A stretch of 64,000 nucleotides of DNA, taken from assembly GCF_022760175.1 (NCBI RefSeq), contig NZ_CP094326.1, forward strand, positions 1,410,804-1,474,803, given 5' to 3'. This DNA is from Zhouia spongiae. GTDB taxonomy: Bacteria > Bacteroidota > Bacteroidia > Flavobacteriales > Flavobacteriaceae. This document shows positions 43,401 through 51,625 of the stretch, one piece after another (the stretch's first letter is position 1; the number at the start of each line of letters is the position of its first letter). The translations under genes and the position numbers were made by a program. The notes below the pieces were generated by a model that saw only the letters and a program-made list of their open reading frames with translations, was not told the DNA's origin and made no database searches.

Positions 43401-43621
43401 CCTTCAACCCCGTTTATTTGTTCTTCTATCGGAATGATAACACTTTCCAGTATGGTTTCCGCATTTGCCCCCGGATAGGTGGCATTAACCTGAACCGTAG
43501 GAGGCGCTATATCAGGATATTGTGTAACAGGCAGGGTGTAAAACCCAAGAACACCCAGCATCACAATAATAATTGATATTACGGTAGAAAGAACGGGTCT
43601 TTCTATAAATTTCTTGAGCAT
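40481..43621 (-). CDS. RND efflux permease (AcrB/HAE1 family)
   Basis: The 1046-residue inner-membrane pump begins FIERPVLSTVISIIIVMLGV and has the AcrB features QYPDIAPPTVQVNATYPGA, the proton-relay helix with the paired aspartates of GIVVDDAIVVVEAV near 405, GPSGVFYEQFGVT and the second-half GLLAKNAILIVEFA. Twelve helices and two large periplasmic loops fit hydrophobe/amphiphile exporters. It would expel drugs or bile-type compounds together with the adjacent adaptor and outer-membrane factor. Confidence 0.95.
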   Translation of the reverse strand: MLKKFIERPVLSTVISIIIVMLGVLGFYTLPVTQYPDIAPPTVQVNATYPGANAETILESVIIPIEEQINGVEGMTYMTSSASNNGSANITVYFEQGVDPDIAAVNVQNRVARANALLPAEVIRSGVITQKQQTSALMYVAMYSENPDYNDTYVQNYLNINVRPAIQRISGVGDVSVFGGKDYSMRIWIDPTKLASYGVTTTEVVQAIGEESLEAAAGSIGQNSKQSFEYVIKYKGRYKTAEEYDNIIIKSLGNGQFLRLKDVAKVELDAFSYSSISRSKGYPGVNFGIFQTAGSNAQEIIKEVYDKLDELEKDFPEGVHYLVNYDTNKFLTASMNKVKHTLIEAFILVFFVVFIFLQDFKSTLIPAIAVPVAIIGTFFFLGVFGYSINLLTLFALILAIGIVVDDAIVVVEAVHAKLEEGYDSARKASVSAMSEISGAIISITLVMAAVFVPITFIQGPSGVFYEQFGVTLIVAILISAVNALTLSPALCAIFLKPHTDKHEKKGLLQRFYAAFNAAFNATTNKYVKSLGFLVKHKWITGGILALAVIAIIWANNTTPTGFVPTEDRGVIFVNVELPQGSSLDRTYSVTDDLYKTMSSIEGIKTASIINGQNFFSGAGSSYAMGFIILNDWEERETDATSVNGILGQLYARTATMADANIIFFTPPSIPGFGSSDGFEMRLLDRTSGDLKDLDKVAKEFVGALNQRPEVGFASNSFSTNFPQLELDVNIPKAKEAGVSVSSILATLQGYIGGYYAADFSRFGKQFRVYVQSDPEDRKDISSLNSMYVKNNKGEMAPVSEFVTLDRVYGPQTVSRFNLFNSVTVNGSATPGYSSGDAIKAVTEVAEEHLPNNYEVAFSGITREEIASAGSSGIVFILSIVFVYFLLAAQYESYILPFSVLLSLPVGVAGAYISTKFAGLENNIYFQIALIMLIGLLAKNAILIVEFAKQRREQGLSITDAAIAGAKSRLRPILMTSFAFILGLMPLVLAKGVGAEGNNSIGTGAAGGMLIGTIIGVFIIPVLFIVFQWLQEKVTGAPEVKLETEEA

Positions 43622-43627
43622 AGCTGT

Positions 43628-44752
43628 TTATTTAAATACTTTATTGAATGAGTTCACAATGCTGTCGATACTTGTCGGTTGCGGCACTATTTTGATGCCC
43701 GGGCGTACCTTACTTACTCCTTTGGCAAGAATCTGGTCTCCTTCTTGTAATCCTTCAGAAACTACAAGTAACCCGTCAGATCCGGCAATGCTCGTTATTG
43801 CTTTAGTTATTAGTGAGTCATCATCGTTAACGATGTAAACAAAACGTTTCCCTTGTTGTTCAAATGTAGACATTTCAGGTACTATAAGAGCGTCGTCCAT
43901 ATGCCTTGGTAGTAATACTTTACCGCTACTTCCGTTTCTTAATAACCCTTCGGGATTTGGAAATGTAGCCCGGAATGAAACGGTACCCGTGTTTGGATTA
44001 ACAGCTCCGGTAATAGTCTCGATCTTTCCGGGATGTCCATATACAGAACCATCAGCTAACAGAAGCTCAACGTCGGGAATATTTTTAGCTTTTTCATCTA
44101 AAGTCTTTCCTTCCATGTTTCTCATAAAAGCAATAAGCTCTTTTTCGTTCAGTGAAAAATAAGCATATACGTTTTTAATGTCTGAAACTGTGGTTAACGG
44201 CTGAGCATCCTGAGGGCTTACCAGGTTCCCTTTTCTAAAAGGGATGCTTCCTACTACACCGTTTACAGGACTTTTAATGTTGGCATAATCGATATTTGCG
44301 GCGATACTTCTATAGTTGCTCTTAGCTTGTTCAAGATTAGCTTTAGCGGTTTCAAGTTGTACAGCGCTGATAATGTTTTTTTGAACCAGAGGCTCAAGTT
44401 TATCTACTTCTACCTGAGCTACATTTACTCTGGCCTTTGCTGCCTGAGCATCTTGCGATAGTGATTGAGTTTCAAGTCTGAACAAACGTTGTCCTTTTTT
44501 TACTACTTCTCCCTCATCTACAAGTACTTCTTGTATGTATCCGGATACTTTGGCCCGAACCTGGCTGTTTACTACACCCTCTATGCTGGCAGGGTAGCTG
44601 GTATGATCTTTGACCGACCTTTTTTCGACCTTTACAGTAGGGTAAGGCATTGCTCCGGGAGCAGCTTGTTGTTTAGCTTCTGAATTACCGCAACTGATGG
44701 CTAATACAGCCGTTGCTATGACCAAGGAAACATTTAATAATTGCTTTCTCAT
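43628..44752 (-). CDS. RND periplasmic adaptor (AcrA-like membrane fusion protein)
   Basis: The 374-residue protein has a lipoprotein-like signal (ATAVLAISCGNSEA), then the lipoyl/hairpin layout: VRAKVSGYIQEVLVDEGEVVKKGQ (near 66-89), a coiled-coil hairpin, and IKSPVNGVVGSIPFRKGNLVSP closing the lipoyl fold. It bridges pump and outer-membrane factor. Its ATG overlaps the stop of the regulator gene (ATGA). Confidence 0.93.
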   Translation of the reverse strand: MRKQLLNVSLVIATAVLAISCGNSEAKQQAAPGAMPYPTVKVEKRSVKDHTSYPASIEGVVNSQVRAKVSGYIQEVLVDEGEVVKKGQRLFRLETQSLSQDAQAAKARVNVAQVEVDKLEPLVQKNIISAVQLETAKANLEQAKSNYRSIAANIDYANIKSPVNGVVGSIPFRKGNLVSPQDAQPLTTVSDIKNVYAYFSLNEKELIAFMRNMEGKTLDEKAKNIPDVELLLADGSVYGHPGKIETITGAVNPNTGTVSFRATFPNPEGLLRNGSSGKVLLPRHMDDALIVPEMSTFEQQGKRFVYIVNDDDSLITKAITSIAGSDGLLVVSEGLQEGDQILAKGVSKVRPGIKIVPQPTSIDSIVNSFNKVFK

Positions 44753-45261
44753 GATTGTTGTTCGTTAATTAATGCAGAGGTTTTTTCTTTTAGTCTTATT
44801 AAATTTTTAATTACATCTTCTATAAAGACAGAATAGTTGTTGGCATATTGAATGCCGGGTAATTTATCGCTATAGGTATTCTGTTGTTTATGGAGCCTCA
44901 TTTTAAAGTTGCTGACTTTTAAATGGAGTTTTCGTTCTTTTTCCCACATTTCAATTTTTTTATCAAGCCTGTTGATGATGTGGTGGGTGTCAACCTTAAA
45001 ATATCGCTTTCTGTCACCTGGTCTGGTACAGTAACAAACAATACCCGAGCTCTGTAACAGTTGGAGGTTTGTAGAGGTAGAGCTTTTGCTTGCTCCTAAA
45101 CTTTCTACTATGGTATCGAATGTTACCCCGCTGAATTCTGACAGGACAAGTAAAGAAAATATTCTTGCAGACAGGGGAGGCATGTCTTCAGAGTTTTCGA
45201 AGTACACCCCTAATTCTTCAATTAATTCTTTCTTTTCTTCTAATAAACTTTCAGTCAACAT
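44749..45261 (-). CDS. GbsR/MarR-type winged-helix regulator of the efflux operon
   Basis: The 170-residue protein has a winged helix-turn-helix at about residues 30-95: ARIFSLLVLSEFSGVTFDTIVESLGASKSSTSTNLQLLQ, the layout of GbsR/MarR regulators, followed by a long dimerisation helix. ATG 45261 is chosen over a TTG at 45285 because the -7 box overlaps that upstream TTG. As first gene of the operon it probably represses its own promoter and responds to a pump substrate. Confidence 0.85.
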   Translation of the reverse strand: MLTESLLEEKKELIEELGVYFENSEDMPPLSARIFSLLVLSEFSGVTFDTIVESLGASKSSTSTNLQLLQSSGIVCYCTRPGDRKRYFKVDTHHIINRLDKKIEMWEKERKLHLKVSNFKMRLHKQQNTYSDKLPGIQYANNYSVFIEDVIKNLIRLKEKTSALINEQQS

Positions 45262-45282
45262 TTCCGGATAAATTATTTTATG

Positions 45283-45320
45283 CAAAAATACGATTAGTTC
45301 GGTTTTTGCCGAACCAACAG
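45283..45320 (-). promoter_or_regulatory. Promoter of the RND operon with inverted-repeat operator
   Basis: On the minus strand a perfect -7 box TATTTTTG (45283-45290) lies 22 nt before the regulator ATG. Just upstream is the inverted repeat GTTCGG-N6-CCGAAC (45297-45314), between the -7 box and a TTG at 24 nt. The repeat lies where a dimeric repressor would block RNA polymerase, and the first gene codes for a winged-helix protein. Confidence 0.6.
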
Positions 45321-45375
45321 AAGTTAAAAGGGTGTTAAAGTTTTAAGAGGGGAAAACCGGAGGTAAATAAGGGTG

Positions 45376-45774
45376 TTAAGCCAGGATTCCTTTGCAGTTC
45401 ATAACAGGAATGTCTCTCATGGCTCTTTCGTTAATGGTATTTTTTCTGAACAGAAACTTTTTCTCGTATAGTTTTCCGTCCCGTTGGCCAAAATAAGAAA
45501 CGAAGAATTCGTTATTCAGTTTGAGAACATCTTCGTGAAGTAGTTCTATTTTGGCATGAGACTTAGCACTGATGGTTCCCAGGCCATGTCTCATTGTAGA
45601 TGTTTTTACAGTCTCGGCATATCCATGTGTGCTTACAAACACCATTTCAACAGCAGAGTCGCTATTGTTGATCAGATAAGCGTTCCAGTCATTACATTGA
45701 AACTCTTCATTCCACTCGTGAATAATAGCTACATGAATGTTTTCTGAAACAGGTATCCGGATATCCTTTTTCAT
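45376..45774 (-). CDS. Conserved hypothetical protein downstream of pheS
   Basis: The 132-residue protein has no recognised domain. It shows a beta-rich pattern (VAIIHEWNEEFQCNDWNAYLINNSD, then AVEMVFVSTHGYAE and FVSYFGQRDGKLYEKKFLF) and no signal peptide or membrane helix. It lies 12 nt after pheS on the same strand and is likely co-transcribed. A product of this kind seems to accompany pheS in other Flavobacteria, but I cannot confirm this here. Confidence 0.7.
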   Translation of the reverse strand: MKKDIRIPVSENIHVAIIHEWNEEFQCNDWNAYLINNSDSAVEMVFVSTHGYAETVKTSTMRHGLGTISAKSHAKIELLHEDVLKLNNEFFVSYFGQRDGKLYEKKFLFRKNTINERAMRDIPVMNCKGILA

Positions 45775-45786
45775 GCGAACAAGCGA

Positions 45787-46806
45787 TTAAAGTGCCGATT
45801 TGAACTGTTCTAAAAATCGAACATCGTTCTCACTTAACATCCTGATGTCCGGTATTTGATGTAACAGCAGGGCTATACGGTCTATGCCCATACCAAAAGC
45901 AAACCCGGAGTACTCTTTAGAATCGATTCCGCAATTATCTAAAACATTCGGGTCTACCATTCCACAACCCATGATCTCTAACCAACCTGTACCTTTTGTG
46001 ATCCGATAATCGATCTCATTATTCAGGCCCCAGTATACATCTACCTCTGCACTTGGTTCCGTAAACGGAAAATAAGAAGGCCTTAGTCTGATCTTTGACT
46101 TTCCGAACATCTCGGTAGTAAAATACTGGAGTGTTTGTTTAAGGTCTGCAAAAGAAACACCTTTGTCTATATACAAGCCTTCTACCTGATGAAAAAAGCA
46201 GTGCGACCGTGCAGATATAGCTTCATTTCTGTAAACTCTACCCGGAGAAATGGTTCTTATCGGAGGTTTGTTCTCTTCCATGTATCGCACCTGTACCGAT
46301 GAGGTATGGGTACGTAATAAAATATCAGGATCCGTCTGGATAAAGAATGTATCCTGCATGTCTCTTGCCGGATGGTATTCAGGTAAGTTTAAAGCAGTGA
46401 AATTGTGCCAGTCATCTTCAATTTCAGGCCCTTCGGATACATTGAAGCCGATACGGGAAAAGATATCGATGATCTGATTTTTTACAATTGAAATAGGATG
46501 TCTGCTCCCTAATTGAATTGGCTCGGCGGGCCGTGTAAGATCACCGTAAATCCCTTTGTCGTCTTCTTTGCTCTCCAAAAGGTCTTTTATGGCATTTACC
46601 TTATCTTCGGCTGTTTTCTTTAAAAGGTTGATAACCTGTCCGAATTCTTTCTTTTGCTCATTGGGAACATTTTTAAACTCAGCGAAAAAATCGTTTAAAA
46701 TTCCTTTTTTACCCAGGTATTTAATACGGAAGGTTTCAACTGCCTCTATGGTTTCAGCGTTGAAGTTTTCTACTTCTGCGATGTGTTCCTTTATCTTATC
46801 GATCAT
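45787..46806 (-). CDS. pheS: Phenylalanyl-tRNA synthetase alpha subunit
   Basis: The 339-residue protein has the N-terminal coiled coil that binds tRNA (residues 1-85) followed by a class II synthetase core: [15 protein letters not shown], motif 2 [27 protein letters not shown] (near 195-221) and motif 3 [14 protein letters not shown] near 304-317. With PheT it charges tRNA-Phe. pheT is not adjacent, which is usual in this phylum. Confidence 0.97.
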   Translation of the reverse strand: MIDKIKEHIAEVENFNAETIEAVETFRIKYLGKKGILNDFFAEFKNVPNEQKKEFGQVINLLKKTAEDKVNAIKDLLESKEDDKGIYGDLTRPAEPIQLGSRHPISIVKNQIIDIFSRIGFNVSEGPEIEDDWHNFTALNLPEYHPARDMQDTFFIQTDPDILLRTHTSSVQVRYMEENKPPIRTISPGRVYRNEAISARSHCFFHQVEGLYIDKGVSFADLKQTLQYFTTEMFGKSKIRLRPSYFPFTEPSAEVDVYWGLNNEIDYRITKGTGWLEIMGCGMVDPNVLDNCGIDSKEYSGFAFGMGIDRIALLLHQIPDIRMLSENDVRFLEQFKSAL

Positions 46807-46886
46807 TTGTTCGGATACTTTTAAAGAGCGGCAAAGTTAATTATTTTTTGCTCAATTAATAACTTATGGAAGTTGATTGGTTGTAA

Positions 46887-47282
46887 TTAAAAAAAATCGC
46901 GTTCTCTGAAGTAATGCACAATAGCTTCTTTCATTAAGACACTTTGTTCGCCGGCTTTTAAAGTAGGAAGTTCTTCTTTGCTTTTATAGTGAGGCCATCC
47001 TTCGTTATCAAAATAATCAAATTCGTAATATCCATAAGGCTCCAAAAGCCTGCAAATGGCAATGTGCATCAGGTTTACCTTATCGTCCTTTTTAAATTTT
47101 CTGTTGAGCTGTCCTAATTCCTGGACACCTATCAGGTATATTATGGCATCTAAGTCTAATGTATCGCCGTCTGCAAACTGGTTTGACAGATCGGTTACAA
47201 CTTTATCCCAGTGATCTTTTAAATCGTCGTCTCTTTTCACGGTTTCATTCTTATTTGATGGGTGCAAAGTTACAAAACCCAT
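46887..47282 (-). CDS. Conserved hypothetical protein
   Basis: The 131-residue soluble protein has a helical middle (LDLDAIIYLIGVQELGQLNRKFKKDDKVNLMHIAICRLL) and an acidic/aromatic end (YGYYEFDYFDNEGWPHYKSKEELP). No known motif, signal or membrane segment is seen. It is conserved-looking by codon use and lies upstream of pheS on the same strand, 80 nt away. The function is unknown. Confidence 0.7.
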   Translation of the reverse strand: MGFVTLHPSNKNETVKRDDDLKDHWDKVVTDLSNQFADGDTLDLDAIIYLIGVQELGQLNRKFKKDDKVNLMHIAICRLLEPYGYYEFDYFDNEGWPHYKSKEELPTLKAGEQSVLMKEAIVHYFRERDFF

Positions 47283-47372
47283 CTTTTCCTCCTGCCTTTT
47301 TATGAGAGTGTTAAAGTGTTAAAATACACAAGTGGTTATTAGTTGTATATTTACGATGAAAAAATACGCTAT

Positions 47373-47879
47373 ATGAATTTTATTGATATTGTTCTGGGCG
47401 GATTAATCCTTTTCGGGTTTGTAAGAGGGTTGATGAAAGGACTTTTTATAGAGCTGGCTTCATTGGTTGCGCTTATTCTCGGGATATATGGGGCTATTCA
47501 CTTTTCTTATTTTGCCGGAGATTACCTCAGGGAAAAGCTGGATTGGGACGAACAATACATAAACCTGACAGCTTTTGCCATTACCTTTGTCGTTATTGTA
47601 TTTTTGGTGTACCTGCTGGGTAAACTACTGACCAAGATTGCACATATTGTAGCACTAGGTTTGTTGAACAGGATATTGGGAGGTGTTTTTGGTGGACTTA
47701 AAATTATAATTATAGCAGGTGCCATACTTGTTTTTATCGACCGAAGTAACAACATTTTCAGTTTTGTAGATGAAAAGGCAATGGAAGAATCGGTGTTGTA
47801 CCGACCGGTAAAAGAGGCCGGTGCAACTGTCTTTAAGTATGTGTTAAAAGAAGAAGAGGAGGGAAATAATAGGGGCTGA
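47373..47879 (+). CDS. CvpA family membrane protein
   Basis: The 168-residue protein has four transmembrane helices, beginning FIDIVLGGLILFGFVRGLMKG, the conserved CvpA start, and contains VALILGIYGAIHFSYFAGDYL and GGVFGGLKIIIIAGAILVF. CvpA is linked to colicin V production and, in other bacteria, to envelope and bile resistance. ATG 47373 is chosen over the track-upstream in-frame codon at 47343, which lies in promoter DNA. Confidence 0.85.
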   Translation: MNFIDIVLGGLILFGFVRGLMKGLFIELASLVALILGIYGAIHFSYFAGDYLREKLDWDEQYINLTAFAITFVVIVFLVYLLGKLLTKIAHIVALGLLNRILGGVFGGLKIIIIAGAILVFIDRSNNIFSFVDEKAMEESVLYRPVKEAGATVFKYVLKEEEEGNNRG

Positions 47880-47906
47880 AATATTAATTTCAGCCCCAGA
47901 TTTTTT
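47872..47906. terminator. Bidirectional terminator between cvpA and carbonic anhydrase genes
   Basis: GGGGCTGAAAT (47872-47882) and ATTTCAGCCCC (47887-47897) form an 11-bp stem with loop ATTA, followed on the plus strand by AGATTTTTT. It overlaps the cvpA stop and lies between convergent genes. Confidence 0.88.
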
Positions 47907-48531
47907 AGTCAAGATGATAAATTTCCATGATGTTTTTCAGGATAGTATCGAAGTCGATCTTAAGATCGATGAGTTTTCCGCTGTGAACATCGAAAACCCA
48001 TCCGTGAACTTTTAGCCCACGCTCTCTGTACGCTTTTTGAACTGCTGCCGTCTTAATAAGATTTACGCATTGTTCCTGAACGTTTAATTCAACCAGGCGA
48101 TCGTATCTTTTGTCTTCGTCTTCGATAGCGTTCAGCTCATTTTTATGAAGCCTGTATACATCGCGGATATTACGTAACCATGGGTTTAAGATTCCCAGAT
48201 CGGCCGACTGCATAGCTGCTTTAACTCCTCCGCAGGCATAGTGACCACAAACCACCACATGCTGTACTTTTAAATGCTCTACTGCATAATTAAGTACCGA
48301 CATGGCGTTCAGGTCAATGCTGATTACCATATTGGCAATGTTTCTATGTACAAAAACTTCTCCCGGTTTGGCACCCATCATATCTTCCGCAGTAACACGG
48401 CTGTCTGAACATCCTATGTAAAGGAGTTCAGGACTTTGTCCTTTTCCTAATTCTTCAAAATAGTTTGATTCAAGACTTAATTTCTCTTTAACCCAGTTTT
48501 CGTTGTTTTTAAAAACATTTTCTAGTTTCAT
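47905..48531 (-). CDS. Beta-carbonic anhydrase
   Basis: The 208-residue enzyme shows zinc ligands Cys41, His97 and Cys100 (YIGCSDSRV and CGHYACGG) and the Asp43/Arg45 dyad. The length and KPGEVFVHRNIANMV segment are those of E. coli Can-type enzymes. It interconverts carbon dioxide and bicarbonate in the cytosol. It is 14 nt behind a SulP transporter gene, suggesting coupled bicarbonate uptake and use. Confidence 0.95.
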   Translation of the reverse strand: MKLENVFKNNENWVKEKLSLESNYFEELGKGQSPELLYIGCSDSRVTAEDMMGAKPGEVFVHRNIANMVISIDLNAMSVLNYAVEHLKVQHVVVCGHYACGGVKAAMQSADLGILNPWLRNIRDVYRLHKNELNAIEDEDKRYDRLVELNVQEQCVNLIKTAAVQKAYRERGLKVHGWVFDVHSGKLIDLKIDFDTILKNIMEIYHLD

Positions 48532-48545
48532 AATAATTTTCTCTT

Positions 48546-50414
48546 TTAATATTCGTCTTTTACATTTTCTTTAATCCACTGAGTACACTCTTTAAATGTT
48601 TTGAATATATGTTCTTCCGGAATCAGGTCCGGTATGATATCAATACGTTCCATCATATACCGAGGTTGTTTCAGTAAATCAACAAACAGTACTTTAGTAC
48701 CATTCTTTTTAATTAATTCTTGTAATACATCTTCCATTGCATATAGTCCCGATTGATCCATATATTGCATACGTCCCAATCTTATGACCACAGTGGAAGC
48801 CGTATAGGGGATTTGTTTTGCCAGGCTCTGAAAATCGCTGGTAGAACCAAAAAACAAAGGTCCTTTAAGATGTTTTATAAAGACTTCCTCTTTAAGTTTT
48901 TCGGGGAAATCTTTTTCATCTTCCCATGCTCTTTCCTTAGCAAGGGATTTAACGTCCGATCGCTCGGCAGTGAGGTCTCCTATCTTCTTCATAAACATCA
49001 AAGAAGCGATTACCAAACCAATACCTACAGCGTACACCAAGTTCCAAAATGTCGATAACAGTAAAACTACTAACATTATTAAAACTTCTGAACTTAATTT
49101 TAACGGTCCCAGTTTAATATCTTTCGGAAGACTCGGAATTGCTTTCAGGCCTTTGTAATCCATAACGCCGATACCCACGGTAATAAGTATACCGGCTAAT
49201 ACAGCAGCCGGGATTTTTGATGCTACCGGGCCTAGTGCCAATAAGATGACCAATAACATTATGCCGGCAATCATGCCCGACAATTTGGTTTTACCTCCCG
49301 ACTGAATGTTTACAACAGTACGGATGGTAGCTCCGGCACCGGGGAGACCTCCAAATATAGCACCTATACTATTACCAATACCCTGACCGATCAATTCTTT
49401 ATTGGGTTTGTGTTTGGTTTTAGTCATGTTGTCTGCAACAACACTGGTCAATAAAGAGTCAATTGCCCCAAGCAATGCAAGGGTTAACGCTGTAAATATA
49501 TATGGAGTGACGCTGCTTAATTGAAAAGAGCTGAAAATCTCCATATTAGGAATCGGAAAACCGCTAGGGATTTCCTCAATCGGTCTGTATTCGAGTCCGA
49601 ATCCTACAGCTATTCCGGACATTACGATCAGTGCAACTAATGTGCTTGGTACCGCAGTCGTGATGCGTTTGAATCCATATATGATAAAAATTGTTCCCAA
49701 TGCCAGTATTAATTCAAGCAAGCTCACGTTGCTAAGAGCTCTTCCGAGAACTTTAAAAGTACCAAGAACTCCTGAAGCTTCTTTCGCAGCCAATGTCTGA
49801 GATTCTTTTAATATGTCCGCTTCAGTAACAAGCTCAGCTCTATTAATAGTTTCTTTGAAATTTTCTAAAACCAGGATACCTTCACCTGCTTCTTCTTTTA
49901 AAATGTTTTCAAGAATAACCTCTTCGGCCTGGGGTTTAAAAGTGTCTACAAATTCATCGTCTTCTTTCGGATAGTATCCAACGGCAGGAAGAATCTGAGT
50001 TATAAGTATGATAACGCCGATAGCAGTCATAAATCCTGAAACAACAGGATAAGGGATGTACCTGATATATTTTCCTAAACCCAATGCTCCAAGTCCGATT
50101 TGCATAAGTCCAGCTAGCAAAAATACCGTTAGAATGGCAGGTAAAGCTTTGTTTACATCGCCGTCATTGGCCGCAATAATTCCGGCAATAACGACCATGC
50201 TTACTGCGGTCATAGGTGCTGTAGGACCTGAAATCTGGGTGTTAGTACCACCAAACATGGCGGCAAAGAAACTAATAAATATAGCGCCATATAGACCAGC
50301 ACTTGGTCCTAAGCCGGAACTTACACCGAATGCGAGGGCTAATGGTAATGCTACAATACCGGCAGTTATACCACCAAAGGCATCTCCTTTGATGTTAGAG
50401 AATAATTTTTTCAT
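48546..50414 (-). CDS. SulP family anion transporter with STAS domain
   Basis: The 622-residue protein has the SulP membrane core: DAFGGITAGIVALPLALAFGVSSG at the start, FGGTNTQISGPTAPM near 54, and the second repeat with IGAIFGGLPGAGATIRT near 351. About 60-70 residues with acidic content (EVILENILKEEAGEGIL) are inserted in the first third. Residues about 510-615 form a STAS domain (VVIRLGRMQYMDQSGLYAME). With the carbonic anhydrase downstream the most likely substrate is bicarbonate; sulfate is the alternative. Confidence 0.9.
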   Translation of the reverse strand: MKKLFSNIKGDAFGGITAGIVALPLALAFGVSSGLGPSAGLYGAIFISFFAAMFGGTNTQISGPTAPMTAVSMVVIAGIIAANDGDVNKALPAILTVFLLAGLMQIGLGALGLGKYIRYIPYPVVSGFMTAIGVIILITQILPAVGYYPKEDDEFVDTFKPQAEEVILENILKEEAGEGILVLENFKETINRAELVTEADILKESQTLAAKEASGVLGTFKVLGRALSNVSLLELILALGTIFIIYGFKRITTAVPSTLVALIVMSGIAVGFGLEYRPIEEIPSGFPIPNMEIFSSFQLSSVTPYIFTALTLALLGAIDSLLTSVVADNMTKTKHKPNKELIGQGIGNSIGAIFGGLPGAGATIRTVVNIQSGGKTKLSGMIAGIMLLVILLALGPVASKIPAAVLAGILITVGIGVMDYKGLKAIPSLPKDIKLGPLKLSSEVLIMLVVLLLSTFWNLVYAVGIGLVIASLMFMKKIGDLTAERSDVKSLAKERAWEDEKDFPEKLKEEVFIKHLKGPLFFGSTSDFQSLAKQIPYTASTVVIRLGRMQYMDQSGLYAMEDVLQELIKKNGTKVLFVDLLKQPRYMMERIDIIPDLIPEEHIFKTFKECTQWIKENVKDEY

Positions 50415-50499
50415 ATAAATACTTAATTTAAGTTATTAATGAATAGGGGGTATGGATGCAGGGGCATCCACAATTAATAAAGTTAGAAAAAATAGGGGT

Positions 50500-50802
50500 T
50501 TATACTCCGGTTTCCGGAGGAGGGCAATGCTTGTTTACGATTATCGACGGATAATAGTTGTCGATATATGCAAAGTCAGCATTGTCTTTTTTGTTATCGG
50601 ATAAAAAGTAATTGCTGAAATTATGATGGGAAAACACATAGTCTTTTTCAGCAACAGAATTTGAACTTTTATTTTCTTCTTCAGCAACACTGAAGAAGAC
50701 AGAAGTGTCAGCATCCGATTTAATAATACTGATAACAGAGGGTGCTGCTAAAAAAGCAGTAAAGATAAATAAGAATAAAAAGGCATACTTTTTTCCCTCC
50801 AT
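50500..50802 (-). CDS. Small exported or membrane-anchored hypothetical protein
   Basis: The 100-residue protein has an N-terminal hydrophobic helix (YAFLFLFIFTAFLAAPSVISII, residues 6-27) that may be a signal peptide, then a polar, Asn/Ser-rich tail with HHNFSNYF and the end KHCPPPETGV. The single Cys in CPPPE could be functional. It is 86 nt upstream of the SulP gene on the same strand and has its own promoter-like box. No known family was recognised. Confidence 0.6.
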   Translation of the reverse strand: MEGKKYAFLFLFIFTAFLAAPSVISIIKSDADTSVFFSVAEEENKSSNSVAEKDYVFSHHNFSNYFLSDNKKDNADFAYIDNYYPSIIVNKHCPPPETGV

Positions 50803-50818
50803 TAGGTAAAATTTGCCT

Positions 50819-50826
50819 CAAATATA
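50819..50826 (-). promoter_or_regulatory. Putative -7 box for the small exported protein (and SulP) gene
   Basis: TATATTTG on the minus strand is a perfect TAnnTTTG box, 16 nt before the ATG at 50802, in the 57-bp gap after batE. A -33 TTG is not evident. Confidence 0.45.
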
Positions 50827-50859
50827 ATGGAAATGAACCGTAGATTTGTTAAATAATTT

Positions 50860-51624
50860 TTAAAAATCCTTGATTAACTTTAGATCATTCTTCGGTATCC
50901 ATCCCGTTTTACCGTCCGGAATTCGTATTTTGTTCCAGTCGCCTAATGTTTCCAAAACATTCACTTTTGCTCCTTCATGTAAAGTAAAAACATCATTACT
51001 CCTGTTGTTGGGTTCAGATTTTATCACAGTTTCTTCAGTAAAAATAATAGCAGGATTGTCCTTTTTGTCAGATACGTATTGATGATAGGCCGCCGAAACG
51101 GAAATAACAGAAAACAACAAGCATATAATACTTGTAACAAAGAAAAGTTTCTTTTGTCTTCTGGAAGAAGCAAAATAATAGATCAGGAAGAAAGCGGTAA
51201 AGAGGGTCATTAATATAACAGCTATGATACTCCATGCTTTAGAGCTAAAAAAGCCGAGGGTGCTATCGGCCAGTTTTGAGATCGCAGACTTAGGAATGGT
51301 CTCTAAGGCATCTATGGTCATATTCTGTGCATACTGAAGATTGTTTTTTATATCGTTGTCAGCAGGGGACAGCAGTAATGCCTTTTCATAATAGTAAATG
51401 CTGGGAGCCACCTCGTTTAATTTGTAATAGGCATTTCCGATATTGTAATAGACCGAAGATGAGTGATAGCCATTGTTTACTATTTTCTGATATATGTTAA
51501 TAGCTTCCTGATATTTTCCGTCGTTATAGAATTGTACAGCTTTTTCAAAGAGTTGTTCGTTCTCATTTTGTGAAAAGGAAAATAAAGATATACACAGAAT
51601 TAAAATGTTTATAATCTTTTTCAT
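50860..51624 (-). CDS. batE: BatE-like TPR protein with SH3 domain
   Basis: The 254-residue protein has a signal peptide (IINILILCISLFSFSQ), TPR repeats at about 20-95 (YQEAINIYQKIV, SVYYNIGNAYYKLNE), two adjacent membrane helices near 130-185 and a C-terminal bacterial SH3 domain ending GDWNKIRIPDGKTGWIPKNDL. It is the last gene of the Bat (aerotolerance) cluster, one nucleotide after batD. Bat proteins are thought to form a membrane/periplasmic complex supporting oxidative-stress tolerance. Confidence 0.88.
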   Translation of the reverse strand: MKKIINILILCISLFSFSQNENEQLFEKAVQFYNDGKYQEAINIYQKIVNNGYHSSSVYYNIGNAYYKLNEVAPSIYYYEKALLLSPADNDIKNNLQYAQNMTIDALETIPKSAISKLADSTLGFFSSKAWSIIAVILMTLFTAFFLIYYFASSRRQKKLFFVTSIICLLFSVISVSAAYHQYVSDKKDNPAIIFTEETVIKSEPNNRSNDVFTLHEGAKVNVLETLGDWNKIRIPDGKTGWIPKNDLKLIKDF

Positions 51625-51625
51625 G

